DNA from: Cellulosilyticum sp.
GTDB lineage: Bacteria; Bacillota; Clostridia; Lachnospirales; Cellulosilyticaceae
Length of the DNA stretch: 62,843 bases
NCBI GenBank assembly: GCA_015058045.1
Contig: SVDC01000021.1
Location: 1 to 62,843 of the forward strand
Direction: 5' to 3'
Positions 44,275 through 53,159 of this stretch are shown here, in pieces. The notes beneath the pieces are model-generated. The model did not search any database, was not told where the DNA came from, and worked only from the letters and a program-made list of their open reading frames with translations. Position numbers and translations under genes: made by a program. Within the stretch, counting starts at the first letter, position 1; every line of letters starts with the position of its first letter.

Positions 44275-46191
44275 TTATATAGATTGTGAAACAACTTCAG
44301 AGATTGATGCTGAATCAGATATATTTTCTTTTACTTTAAGCAAATTAATTAAGATGACTTGAATGACACGATCATCTATTTGCTCAATGTACTTTAAAAT
44401 TTCCGCCTTAGAAAGTGTATCATTCATTACATCATTGATAATATGTTGTAATTCCAATTTCTCCTGGTGGCTTGGATTAACATTAATAAAAATATTGGTT
44501 ATGATTCTAACATTATTCATAAAAATATGCTGGTTATAGATAAAATTATTAATTTCCACAGAAGATATGAGTTGGTTGTTATATTCTATTTTTCTATTGA
44601 TAAACTTGTTAACATTAATTAATACATTAACCTCTTTTATGGAGCGATTTATACCTAGGCATTTCTCATATAGACTTGAAATAATTTTCTTATTAAACGT
44701 AATAGCGTGATTTAAATCCGACTTGGTTGCATCCGTAACACGATAAGGCAATATAACTTTATTAGCGTATAAAGCAATACAGGTTCCTAAAACAACAAAA
44801 ACTAATCTTTCAATCCCCACCGTTCTAATATCCGTTCCTATAGAGGCAGCACCCAACGCCGAAATCGTCATACAGATTACTTGTTCTGCATAATTTCTTT
44901 GATAATTACTTAAATAACCCACTATCAAGATAATAATAGATCGACTAGCGGTATCTGTAAAAACAGAAAATACAATCTCAAAAATGACTAACCCGATTAC
45001 TGTACCAATTAGTCTATGGTATCCTTTAGTCTTACTAAAATCTAAATAAGGTTGGACAACTGCATGTAAACTAAAGATAATCCACTTACCTTCTTGAATA
45101 TTAAAAGCACCTACTATAAAAACACCTATACTGGTAATAATGGCACCTCTTAAAGCAAATGTAAATCTGGAAGAATCTCTACTCATATTGTTTTTAAAGC
45201 TTGTAATCTTCTCCACTATATTCGTCACAAAATACTGACTATAGAATTTAGATAAATCATCAGCAGTTGTATTAATTAAATCTCTTTTTAGGATTGTAAT
45301 CGAAGTATTTAATTCAAAGTCTAAGAAATTTTTTGATTTTATATAATCACATGCTGATGAATAATTGTTCAGTGCACAAATGAGATTATCTACATTTTCT
45401 TTATCATTTAAAAATAAATCCATATGATTTAATAAAACAGATAATGCTTTTATGCTACTTATATTCGTATCATACTTCTGCTGCGTCATTTCTTTTATCT
45501 GTATATTTAAGCTATCTAGAAAATGTGCTATAAATAATTCTTGAAATAAACTTATAGGTAGTCTTGCCCCTTTATCAATATACTCATAAAGTGTTTCTAT
45601 TAAGTTTCTTAAAATTGTATGTGTCGTATGATTTAATTCAGAAAGCTGATCTAAATCCTTCTCTGCCTCAACTAACGCAATCTCTTCTTGAAGATTTTTT
45701 AAAGCTATCTTTATTTGAGTATGTGTTCGTTTCTGGATTGCATTTTTGTTGGCAACAAATTGCAATAACATGATCACCAATCCCCAAAGGGCTAAACCTA
45801 CTAGTCGTAGTGGTAATCCACTCAGTGGTACTGGACTATATAACATAAAAAAATACCCTAACGTAAAACCTACATAGATGGGCTTTTTATTATCATAGGT
45901 AAAAGTATAGAGTATATAAAATACCATACCAAAAGTAATAATGAGTCCTAGGAAGGCATTAAGTGAAGCAAGAAAAGAGGCAATCCCAATAATAACTTCT
46001 AAGCAAACAAAGTAAATGGTATTTTTGACTGGATTAATGGTGTAATCTGTTCCCATTAAAGAAAGGGCTGCCGTAATGCCTGTTACAGCAACTAACGAAT
46101 TTTCTTGACCAAATACAGCGCCAAATAAAACGCACGAAATAATGATGATTAAAAATAGGATAGTAGTAGATATGATTTTTTTCTTATTCAT
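44275..46191 (-). CDS. FUSC-family membrane protein, two-bundle form
   Basis: 638 aa with six helices at the start (about residues 5-160), a cytoplasmic helical region (about 160-330), a second helical membrane block (about 345-480) and a C-terminal helical domain. This is the design of the YccS/FusC (aromatic acid exporter) superfamily; the second block has GKWIIFSLHAVVQPYLDFSKTKGYHRLIGTVIG in outline. Substrate unknown. Start ATG 46191 has AAAGGAG seven bases upstream; an extension to 46236 has none. Larger than the FUSC protein at 11291. Confidence 0.78.
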   Translation of the reverse strand: MNKKKIISTTILFLIIIISCVLFGAVFGQENSLVAVTGITAALSLMGTDYTINPVKNTIYFVCLEVIIGIASFLASLNAFLGLIITFGMVFYILYTFTYDNKKPIYVGFTLGYFFMLYSPVPLSGLPLRLVGLALWGLVIMLLQFVANKNAIQKRTHTQIKIALKNLQEEIALVEAEKDLDQLSELNHTTHTILRNLIETLYEYIDKGARLPISLFQELFIAHFLDSLNIQIKEMTQQKYDTNISSIKALSVLLNHMDLFLNDKENVDNLICALNNYSSACDYIKSKNFLDFELNTSITILKRDLINTTADDLSKFYSQYFVTNIVEKITSFKNNMSRDSSRFTFALRGAIITSIGVFIVGAFNIQEGKWIIFSLHAVVQPYLDFSKTKGYHRLIGTVIGLVIFEIVFSVFTDTASRSIIILIVGYLSNYQRNYAEQVICMTISALGAASIGTDIRTVGIERLVFVVLGTCIALYANKVILPYRVTDATKSDLNHAITFNKKIISSLYEKCLGINRSIKEVNVLINVNKFINRKIEYNNQLISSVEINNFIYNQHIFMNNVRIITNIFINVNPSHQEKLELQHIINDVMNDTLSKAEILKYIEQIDDRVIQVILINLLKVKENISDSASISEVVSQSI

Positions 46192-46306
46192 TAAAAATCT
46201 CCTTTGCCAAAAATATTTTGGAGAATCTGTTTTCAAATATTATGGTATCTATAGAGTTAAGCGATACCTAAAGATGTATGGAAATAAATTCTAATTAGAT
46301 CAAACT

Positions 46307-46353
46307 AAAAAGGTGAAAGATTTAGGGCGTTATCCTCAATCTTTCACCTTTTT
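46307..46353. terminator. Bidirectional terminator
   Basis: Perfect 16-bp stem (46307-46322 with 46338-46353) flanked by A and T runs on either strand. It ends the 238-aa gene and lies upstream of the FUSC gene. Confidence 0.85.
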
Positions 46354-46367
46354 ACAATCATATTTTC

Positions 46368-47084
46368 CTACTCTATCTCTAAACCCTTGGTATCTGTATA
46401 AGCCTCTTGCTTATCATTACATTCACTTAAAACCTCACTACTCTCATTATCATGCTCATTTACCAGAGTATCTTCTTCATTAAGATTTAGTAGTTCATCT
46501 ATATGTCTATACTCCTTAGGTACATCTAATAAATCATAGAGCTGATTAAAGAATCCAATAGAACGCTCAGAGCGAATACATTCCTTTACTGGTGCTTCTA
46601 AATAAGGCATCTCTATGTGCTGTTCTCGAAGCATTTCATCTAACACTTCTGTCATCACGCCATATACCGTTTCAGAAGGATTAGCTTTTGGATCTTCCAT
46701 CATAGATTCTGTTTTATATTTATTGGTTTTATGTTTTCCCCAGTAAATACTACAAGTCGGGCTACCCTGAATCCCAATAAAACAAAGGGGTGTATTATCA
46801 TTATTCTTAAGTTCTACAATCATATTCACATAATTCTCTAACTCTGCTCTGCAATGCTTTCTAAAGAAAACATTATTATATTGTTGCCTTCCTTGCGGAT
46901 TTCTCCAGTAACCCATAGCTGTAAATTCAGGGCAAGGCAGCTGAATAATACTAATATGCTTACTTAAAAAGAAATCACATATCTTTTCAGCAATAATGTA
47001 ACGGCGTCCTAATAAATGTACTCTGGTGGATGGATTCAGTAAACAGTGTGATACAATAATAAAATATCTTGGTTTTTTAGCCAT
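46368..47084 (-). CDS. Three-cysteine protein related to DUF523/TudS thiouracil desulfurases
   Basis: 238 aa. Conserved-looking cysteines are Cys14 in SHCLLN, Cys51 in LPCPE and Cys111 in GSPTCS, the three-cysteine arrangement that holds a 4Fe-4S cluster in DUF523/TudS enzymes; the spacing is the same kind although the rest is diverged. A relative with the CLLNPxTR start is known to me only as uncharacterised. Residues about 195-238 form an acidic, disordered tail (NEEDTLVNEHDNESSEV), unusual for the family. Single gene with its own terminator. Confidence 0.65.
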   Translation of the reverse strand: MAKKPRYFIIVSHCLLNPSTRVHLLGRRYIIAEKICDFFLSKHISIIQLPCPEFTAMGYWRNPQGRQQYNNVFFRKHCRAELENYVNMIVELKNNDNTPLCFIGIQGSPTCSIYWGKHKTNKYKTESMMEDPKANPSETVYGVMTEVLDEMLREQHIEMPYLEAPVKECIRSERSIGFFNQLYDLLDVPKEYRHIDELLNLNEEDTLVNEHDNESSEVLSECNDKQEAYTDTKGLEIE

Positions 47085-47259
47085 TATGAAGCCCCCTAAT
47101 AAAACAAATTAATTCATCCTTTAAATGAAAAAAGATTATTAGGGATAGTATTTGTAGAAATCTAAAGTCTATGAAGTATTTATAGTGGAAAGCATTGACA
47201 ACGATTTAAATCAACCAATTAAGGTGAACATCTAATCCACTCCGTTTACATCTATCAGT

Positions 47260-47615
47260 TTATTCACCAAATCTAATAGGACTGGCTATCGTTTCACGCT
47301 TAACTAATCGAGGATTTATCTTACCTGTTTCTTCATAAAGTACATCTCTAATCTTTTCAGCTAATTCAATACTATATTCTGCTTCTGCTCTATCTTTAAT
47401 TTCTGTATAATTTTCTCCTGGATATCTTGCATCAAAATACCAATCTCCTAAGTATTTGCATTCCATAGGATTTAGTATCTTTTTACTTGCAAATTCATTG
47501 ATAATTAATGCCAATTTACGTAAATTATGAGTCGTTAAGTCTTTATCATATTTTCCATTTTCGTTGACAAAATCTATAATAAATCCTTCTCTGCTATTTC
47601 TTTATAAGTTTTCAT
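47260..47615 (-). pseudogene. HEPN-domain toxin gene, disrupted (frameshift and internal loss)
   Basis: A start codon with AAGGAGGGGAGAAA and an ATGA overlap with the MNT gene opens MKTYKEIAEKDLL and stops after 13 codons. The next frame then continues IIDFVNENGKYDKDLTTHN and LRKLALIINEFASKKIL through YFDARYPGENYTEI to IASPIRFGE. Intact HEPN proteins of this type have a helix with the AxQAAEKALK-type motif between these parts; it is missing, so a deletion together with the frame change is likely. The C-terminal 84 codons still form an open frame from a TTG without a ribosome site. Confidence 0.75.
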
Positions 47616-48010
47616 TTTCTCCCCTCCTTATGATAGATTTGTAGGCCATCTCCAATTTCTCTATATAAACGTTGCTTATCATATTGCTCTACATAGTTTT
47701 TTTGACTTAAAATTACTGCATTCGTTTCAACACCAAATTGGCTATCATCATTTAAAGTAACTCTTATATCAGCTAATTCATTTCTTGTTAAATCTTCACC
47801 CGTAATGATCCCTAAATCTATGTCACTTCTTAAGGTTGCTATGCCTTTACAACATGAACCAAACAAAATAATATAATTGATTTTCTCAAAGTATAATTGT
47901 TTTTCTAAGTAATCTATATCACTTTTTAGCTTACAGATATGCACTTTTGGCATTTTTAACTGTTCACTCAGTTTTACTTCCATTTCATTTTTTCCATAAT
48001 TCCAAGGCAC
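47612..48010 (-). CDS. MNT-domain nucleotidyltransferase (MntA-like antitoxin)
   Basis: 132 aa. Minimal nucleotidyltransferase motif GS at 51-52 (LFGSCCKG) and DxD at 63-65 (RSDIDLGI). In HEPN/MNT modules such as HepT/MntA the MNT protein AMPylates the HEPN RNase and blocks it. Start is GTG 48010 with AAGGGG eight bases upstream. It overlaps the HEPN start through ATGA. The antitoxin is intact while the toxin is broken, which suggests decay of the module after loss of selection. Confidence 0.8.
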   Translation of the reverse strand: MPWNYGKNEMEVKLSEQLKMPKVHICKLKSDIDYLEKQLYFEKINYIILFGSCCKGIATLRSDIDLGIITGEDLTRNELADIRVTLNDDSQFGVETNAVILSQKNYVEQYDKQRLYREIGDGLQIYHKEGRK

Positions 48011-48156
48011 TTAACTCACCCCTTTTTTATTATTTACACATATATTTAAATTAATACTTCTATTAATATTTATTCTTTAAAACATTTATTATCATTTTGT
48101 CCCATGTACTTCCTCTCTTCTATTATAAACTAAATAGTATCTTCGCTAAATAAAAA

Positions 48157-48190
48157 GAGTTCAAGATATATTCTCCTATACCTCAAACTC
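48157..48190 (-). terminator. Terminator of the methyltransferase gene
   Basis: Imperfect 14-bp stem (48157-48170 with 48177-48190), followed by TTTTTATTT on the minus strand. Confidence 0.65.
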
Positions 48191-48224
48191 TCATCCACTT
48201 ATTTATTCGAGCTCTATTCTTAAA

Positions 48225-49022
48225 CTACTTCTTGGCTGTTAAAATATACGATAATGGAAATCCTTTACCCTCTAGTTCTTTAAATTCGCCACCAATATCA
48301 TAATCAAATTCTTTTAACATCGTAATTTTCATACCACCATCAACAGTGCCATTAATGATATCTGACATTTTATATGTAAAGTTTGTAAAAGGTTTAGACT
48401 TATAAGCTTCTCCTACCATATAACCCATGCCCCAATCATCTACAAACGGTTCTTCTTTAAAATAAGACCAAGCAATTTTTGTCTTATTCTCAGCATCATA
48501 AATCTCTTCTCCTGGAACCGCTAACATATTGGTACAAGGGTGAATTTCATGAACAAAAAGTAAGCCACCCTTCTTTAAGCATTTACCTACCTTACTAAAG
48601 AATTCACCTAAATCTTCAAACCAACAAATCGCACCGATTAACACAAAAACGGCATCAAATTGTTCATAGTACTTTTCATCAATATCTAATATATTGGTTA
48701 ATACAAATTCACAAGGAATCTCACTGATTTTAGCGTTATCCCTTGCTTGTTCAATGATATTTTCTGCAATATCGAAACCTAAGCCTTTCTTTGCTCCTGT
48801 CCCTTTCACAATAGACATAATCTCTCGGCCATTATTACAGCACATTTGAGCAATATACTTTCCTTTAAGATCATACTGATTAATCACTTCAAGTAAGTCA
48901 CTATATATAAATGGAAACACTTCATTTTGTAAAATCTTGGCATCATTTAGTCCAAACCCAATCTTACTCATTGCGAATGATTCTTCCCAGGCTGCTTTGT
49001 TATTTTGAATATACTCTTTCAC
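48225..49022 (-). CDS. Class I SAM-dependent methyltransferase
   Basis: 265 aa. Motif I reads GKYIAQMCCNNGREIMSI, with the glycine-rich loop altered to CCNNGRE, followed by LGFDIAENIIEQA and FDAVFVLIGAICWFEDL. Substrate not predictable. I start it at GTG 49022, which has GGGG eight bases upstream; a longer ATG reading to 49049 lies in repeat-like AT-rich sequence. Two 13-bp direct repeats CTATAGATATTTT (49049-49061 and 49064-49076) lie just upstream and may be a regulator site. Confidence 0.85.
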   Translation of the reverse strand: MKEYIQNNKAAWEESFAMSKIGFGLNDAKILQNEVFPFIYSDLLEVINQYDLKGKYIAQMCCNNGREIMSIVKGTGAKKGLGFDIAENIIEQARDNAKISEIPCEFVLTNILDIDEKYYEQFDAVFVLIGAICWFEDLGEFFSKVGKCLKKGGLLFVHEIHPCTNMLAVPGEEIYDAENKTKIAWSYFKEEPFVDDWGMGYMVGEAYKSKPFTNFTYKMSDIINGTVDGGMKITMLKEFDYDIGGEFKELEGKGFPLSYILTAKK

Positions 49023-49155
49023 TTTCAATCCCCCATCTCTTGTTATCACTATAGATATTTTATCTATAGATATTTTCTCTAAAGATAGGTTATCATTTCT
49101 TTAATAAGCTTGATAGTGCACTAAATTGTTTTATTGGTTTAGTACCATCCTAGAT

Positions 49156-49872
49156 TTAGCCTTGGGCAGTATAAGTTTCACTTTCAGAATCCACTTCTTG
49201 AAATTTTACAAAGGCATCTATTTGTTTTTCTCTAATTGAATTTTTACTTTCATAACAACTTACGTCTTTTACTTTTTCTTTCTTCTTTCCTAACTCTCCC
49301 TTTTGATACTTTTCCCAAACTTTATTAATTTTTTTCATAAGCCTTCTAAATTTAGGTTTATTAGGTTTGACCCCACTTTTACCTTTAAGCCCACACATAT
49401 GCTGAGCACCTTCTATGGTTATCATATAAGTATTTTGTGCCTCCTCCTTGCTCTTACAATGCTTAAGCCTTTCTTCCAACTGTTTCTCTACCATCTCTTC
49501 ACTTTTAATTTCATAGTAAAGCTTTGGATTCTTCATTTTTAAATAAGCTAAATCTTTCTCACTAAGCTCTTCTCCATCTTCAGCTTTCTTTAATACAGCC
49601 TGATATCTCTCTTCCGTATCTTCTCCATATATACGCTCTTTCATCTTTGTAACTGACTCTTGAAGCATTTGTTCTTTTATCTCTTCACTATTCCTATTGA
49701 GCATCGTTTCACATTGCTCAGCTTGGCTTTCTTCTTGTACTACATCGGTTTGTTTCGCAGTTGTATCCTGTCCTAATTTTACCTTTTTCCCATTCACTAA
49801 AACTTGTCCCTTAATAGGACTAGTAGATTTTATATGAGGTTGCCATTCATAATCTCTTAAATAGATATTCAT
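49156..49872 (-). CDS. Uncharacterised charged helical protein
   Basis: 238 aa, rich in Lys and Glu. The N-terminus (MNIYLRDYEWQPHIKSTSPIKG) is followed by a low-complexity linker (residues 38-60) and an acidic helical part (ERYQAVLKKAEDGEELSEKDLAYLKMKNP), then a basic C-terminal part (KPKFRRLMKKINKVWEKYQKGELGKKKEK). No signal peptide or membrane segment, and no family I recognise. The gene follows AGGGGGAGTAAAT. Single, with terminator-like sequence only beyond metY. Confidence 0.55.
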   Translation of the reverse strand: MNIYLRDYEWQPHIKSTSPIKGQVLVNGKKVKLGQDTTAKQTDVVQEESQAEQCETMLNRNSEEIKEQMLQESVTKMKERIYGEDTEERYQAVLKKAEDGEELSEKDLAYLKMKNPKLYYEIKSEEMVEKQLEERLKHCKSKEEAQNTYMITIEGAQHMCGLKGKSGVKPNKPKFRRLMKKINKVWEKYQKGELGKKKEKVKDVSCYESKNSIREKQIDAFVKFQEVDSESETYTAQG

Positions 49873-49949
49873 ATTTACTCCCCCTAAGTATATCCTTTAT
49901 TTATATATCGTTATTACAGAATATTTAGACAGTGTTTTCTGCAAATAAA

Positions 49950-49976
49950 TAGACACGGTCTTTTTCACCGTGTCTA
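49950..49976 (-). terminator. Terminator of metY
   Basis: Perfect 10-bp stem TAGACACGGT with ACCGTGTCTA, T-rich tail on the minus strand, 44 bp past the metY stop. Confidence 0.75.
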
Positions 49977-50019
49977 CTAAAAGATCATATGATTAATCTT
50001 ACTGTATCTACTATATTTA

Positions 50020-51282
50020 TTATAGCTGAGCTAAACTTTGCTCAATATCCTCAATGATATCTTCTACATTTTCAAGTCCACAAGAAAAACGCATCATACC
50101 AGGGTCAATACCTGCTGCCTCAAGTTGTTCATCTGTTAGCTGACGATGTGTTTCACTTGCTGGGTGAAGCACGCAAGTACGAATATCCGCTACATGTACT
50201 TCATTAGAGGCAAGCTTTAAACCATCCATAAATTGAATTGCTTTCTCTTTGCCACCTTTTACAACGATAGAAATAACACCACTTGAGCCTTTAAGATACT
50301 TTTGAGCAAGTTCATAGTATTTATCTCCTTCAAGTCCTGGATACATAACGGCTTCAATTTTATCTGAAGCTGCAAAATACTGAGCCACTTTTAAAGCATT
50401 TTCGCAATATCTTTCCATTCTAAGTGGAAGCGTTTCAAGTCCTAAGTTTAATAAAAAGGCTGAGTTTGCTGATGGATAGCATCCAAAATCTCTCATAAGT
50501 TGCATTCTTGCTTTTACTATGTAAGCTGCTTTTCCATAATTATTAATATAGCTAATACCATGATAAGATTCATCTGGTTCAACTAATTCTGGGAATTTTC
50601 CATTATTCCAATCAAAGTTCCCACTATCTACAATAACACCACCACCTTGAACGGCATGTCCATCCATATATTTAGTGGTTGAGTGTGTGATAATATCTGC
50701 TCCAAACTCAAAAGGTTTACAAAGAATTGGTGTTGCAAACGTACTATCTACAATAAGAGGTACGCCATGTTTATGAGCTACTCTTGCGAATTTCTCAATA
50801 TCTAAAACGCACATTGCTGGATTGGCAATGACTTCTCCAAATACCGCTTTCGTATTTTCTTTGAAAGCAGCACTAATGGTTTCTTCATCTGCATCTTGGT
50901 CTACGAAAATACATTCAATCCCTTGTTTTTCCAGTGTTACTGCAAAAAGATTAATCGTTCCACCATAAATTTGACTGGTGCTTACAATACTATCTCCTGC
51001 TTTACAGATGTTTAAAATAGCAAGTAAATTAGCTGCCTGACCTGAAGTGGTACACATTGCCCCAACACCACCTTCAAGTGCACTAATTTTTTCTTCTACT
51101 GCCATTACTGTAGGGTTAGCAAAACGAGAATAAATAACTGCCTGAGTTGGTTCATCAAAAATATCGCCTACTACCTTTGTTGAATCAAATACATATGTCG
51201 TACTTTGATAAATTGGCATGACTCTAGGTTCTCCATTTTTAGGTGTATAACCAGCATGTAAACATTTAGTTTCGTCTCTCAT
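50020..51282 (-). CDS. metY: O-acetylhomoserine sulfhydrylase (MetY-type)
   Basis: 420-aa PLP enzyme of the Cys/Met metabolism family. It joins sulfide (or methanethiol) with O-acetylhomoserine to make homocysteine (or methionine). Hallmarks are [27 protein letters not shown] at the start, [16 protein letters not shown], and the PLP lysine in [12 protein letters not shown]. The long form with [21 protein letters not shown]-like sequence separates it from MetB/MetC. Start ATG 51282 lies 11 bases after AGGAGG. No SAM riboswitch is visible upstream. Confidence 0.93.
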   Translation of the reverse strand: MRDETKCLHAGYTPKNGEPRVMPIYQSTTYVFDSTKVVGDIFDEPTQAVIYSRFANPTVMAVEEKISALEGGVGAMCTTSGQAANLLAILNICKAGDSIVSTSQIYGGTINLFAVTLEKQGIECIFVDQDADEETISAAFKENTKAVFGEVIANPAMCVLDIEKFARVAHKHGVPLIVDSTFATPILCKPFEFGADIITHSTTKYMDGHAVQGGGVIVDSGNFDWNNGKFPELVEPDESYHGISYINNYGKAAYIVKARMQLMRDFGCYPSANSAFLLNLGLETLPLRMERYCENALKVAQYFAASDKIEAVMYPGLEGDKYYELAQKYLKGSSGVISIVVKGGKEKAIQFMDGLKLASNEVHVADIRTCVLHPASETHRQLTDEQLEAAGIDPGMMRFSCGLENVEDIIEDIEQSLAQL

Positions 51283-51355
51283 AATATTCTTTTCCTCCTG
51301 ATTTAAACAATCCTTCTTAAATTGTAACATAAAATCCAATCAATAACCGAAAATA

Positions 51356-51402
51356 AAAACTATAATTAGTTATAGCCTTAGCTTATAACCAATTATAGTT
51401 TT
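51356..51402 (-). terminator. Terminator of the hydrolase gene
   Basis: 19-bp stem with one wobble (51356-51374 with 51384-51402) and TTTTATTTTC following on the minus strand, 26 bp past the hydrolase stop. Confidence 0.75.
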
Positions 51403-51427
51403 ATCATTTACTAAAATTCCTAAAATT

Positions 51428-52333
51428 TTATTTATTTTCCTCTATAAAATCTCTTATCTTCTTATTTACCTCTCCATCATTGCCTGTCATCATATGCCCA
51501 CCTTGCTCAAAAATTGCCATCTCTACATTAGGTAATCTTTCTGCCATGGCTGCTACCCCTTCATAACTTGCCATCTGATCATCCTTTGCATGAAGAATCA
51601 GTACAGGTACATGTAGATTTTCTAGGGTATAATCATCGTAATTCTTTTCACCATCTGCATTAGCCTCATAACCATCATTAACGACGCCTTTTGCTCTTTC
51701 ACTTACAGGAAATACGGATAACCAAGTCTCTTTTGTCATGGACATTTGCTTTCTCATAATAGGCCCAATTGCCCATATAGTAAAATCATTGCAAAATGGC
51801 TTAGGCACGCTATAATACTTTACTTCTTGATTATCCTTCGGTTTACTTGCTGGTATTGAGCCTGAGCAGTACAAACCAATGCCTTTTACGCTCTCAGGAT
51901 ATAAAATACCAAATTTTAGTGCACATAATCCACCTGCACTGGTTCCTACCACATAGACTTTTTCGACTCCCAATTGATCTAACAACTCTTTTAGTGCATG
52001 TGCCTGATTTGTAACACTTGCATCTTCAGGACAATCCGAACCTATATAGCCAAATCTAGAAGGTGCAATGACACGGTAATTGCCTATTAGGGATTTCATA
52101 CTATCATAGCCTTGATCATAACCTCCAAATAAACCATGAAGTATAAGAATGACTTCACCCTCTCCTTCATCAATATAGCTTATTTTTCCATAGCTACTAT
52201 CTACTGTTTGCGCTTTTTCTTTATAGGGCGCTAATCTTTCTTCGGCTTTCTTCATCCAATTTGAAAAACATATGCCTATGATGGCGATTCCTAAAATAAT
52301 GATGGTTGCTAAAATTAATAAAATCTTTTTCAC
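51428..52333 (-). CDS. Membrane-anchored alpha/beta-hydrolase
   Basis: 301 aa. One N-terminal transmembrane helix (residues 3-26) places the enzyme outside the membrane. The alpha/beta-hydrolase domain has the oxyanion strand ILILHGLFGG, nucleophile Ser in VYVVGTSAGGLCAL, acid LHAKDDQMA, and catalytic His in EQGGHMM. Substrate unknown (ester or lipid). It follows a TetR gene by 46 bp on the same strand, and both are probably controlled by the operator at 53032-53072. Confidence 0.86.
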   Translation of the reverse strand: MKKILLILATIIILGIAIIGICFSNWMKKAEERLAPYKEKAQTVDSSYGKISYIDEGEGEVILILHGLFGGYDQGYDSMKSLIGNYRVIAPSRFGYIGSDCPEDASVTNQAHALKELLDQLGVEKVYVVGTSAGGLCALKFGILYPESVKGIGLYCSGSIPASKPKDNQEVKYYSVPKPFCNDFTIWAIGPIMRKQMSMTKETWLSVFPVSERAKGVVNDGYEANADGEKNYDDYTLENLHVPVLILHAKDDQMASYEGVAAMAERLPNVEMAIFEQGGHMMTGNDGEVNKKIRDFIEENK

Positions 52334-52379
52334 TTTTCCACCCTCTCTTTATGACCTATCTTTAAGCTATGTCTTAGCT

Positions 52380-53003
52380 CTAAGCTTCCACTCTTTTATC
52401 ATAGTTTCTAGCAAATTGTTCAACATGGTTTTTAATCAGCTGTTCGCCTTCTTCTAAATGCTCTCTATCTAAATCATACTTTTGAAAGAGTAAATAAATA
52501 GGCCCATAAAAATGAAGTGCAAGTACATCTGCATCTACTTCTTTAAACATCCCATTTTCTATAAAAGACCTAAACAGTTTACTATATACTTCTAACGTAT
52601 GATCGATAAATTGGCCTGTATATCTTTTTTGAAGTTCTGAATTTCTATACTGTTCAATAGTCAATATTCTTCTATACGGAGCCACGATTTCATCACTTAG
52701 ATAAAATCTAAACAGCTTACAGGATATTTCTACTAACTGCTCAATACTAATTTCTTGATACATCTGCGCTACCTCTTTACTCGTGTGAGCTGGCACAGCT
52801 AACTTCTTATATATTTGCTCCGTTCTAGTTGATGCCATCTCAATAATGGTATCAAATATAGCTTGCTTACTTTTATAATGCTTATAAAGTGCGCTTTCTC
52901 TCACCCCCACTTCTTGCGCGATATCTCTTACAGAAACACCATCATATCCTTTAGCTGCAAATAACTCCAATGCTTTTACTATAATGCGTTCTTTTGTAGT
53001 CAT
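52380..53003 (-). CDS. TetR-family regulator of the hydrolase operon
   Basis: 207 aa. Helix-turn-helix at residues 5-50 (IIVKALELFAAKGYDGVSVRDIAQEVGVRESALYKHYKSK) and a standard TetR ligand domain. First gene of a two-gene operon with the alpha/beta-hydrolase. An operator with GTGAAC and GTTAAC half-sites surrounds its -10 box, so it probably represses itself and the hydrolase. Ribosome site GAAGGGAGAAGAG. Confidence 0.9.
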   Translation of the reverse strand: MTTKERIIVKALELFAAKGYDGVSVRDIAQEVGVRESALYKHYKSKQAIFDTIIEMASTRTEQIYKKLAVPAHTSKEVAQMYQEISIEQLVEISCKLFRFYLSDEIVAPYRRILTIEQYRNSELQKRYTGQFIDHTLEVYSKLFRSFIENGMFKEVDADVLALHFYGPIYLLFQKYDLDREHLEEGEQLIKNHVEQFARNYDKRVEA

Positions 53004-53031
53004 CTCTTCTCCCTTCTTTATAAATAAAAGT

Positions 53032-53072
53032 GAACGTCTGTTAACCTTATTATAGTTAACAATTGTTCACCT
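53032..53072 (-). promoter_or_regulatory. TetR operator over the promoter of the hydrolase operon
   Basis: Inverted repeat GTGAACGTCTGTTAAC (53032-53047) with GTTAACAATTGTTCAC (53057-53072): 13 of 16 positions pair. A TATAAT box on the minus strand (53051-53056) lies in the centre, so binding would block polymerase. Confidence 0.75.
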
Positions 53073-53111
53073 CTCTTTTCTTTATATTTTTTTAATTATT
53101 TTAAGGCAAAA

Positions 53112-53155
53112 AAAGTTGTGCACGAACTGATTTAAATCAACTCCTGCACAACTTC
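53112..53155 (-). terminator. Terminator of the GT4 gene
   Basis: Stem AAGTTGTGCA (53113-53122) with TGCACAACTT (53145-53154), a partly paired loop, and six T following on the minus strand. Confidence 0.75.
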
Positions 53156-53159
53156 TTTA

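Noticed and set aside
49049-49076. Short direct repeat considered as the start of a CRISPR-like or tandem array
   Set aside because: Only two 13-bp copies, 2 bp apart; no array.
51283-51355. SAM riboswitch or T-box before metY
   Set aside because: The leader is too short and has neither the SAM-I core nor a T-box sequence.
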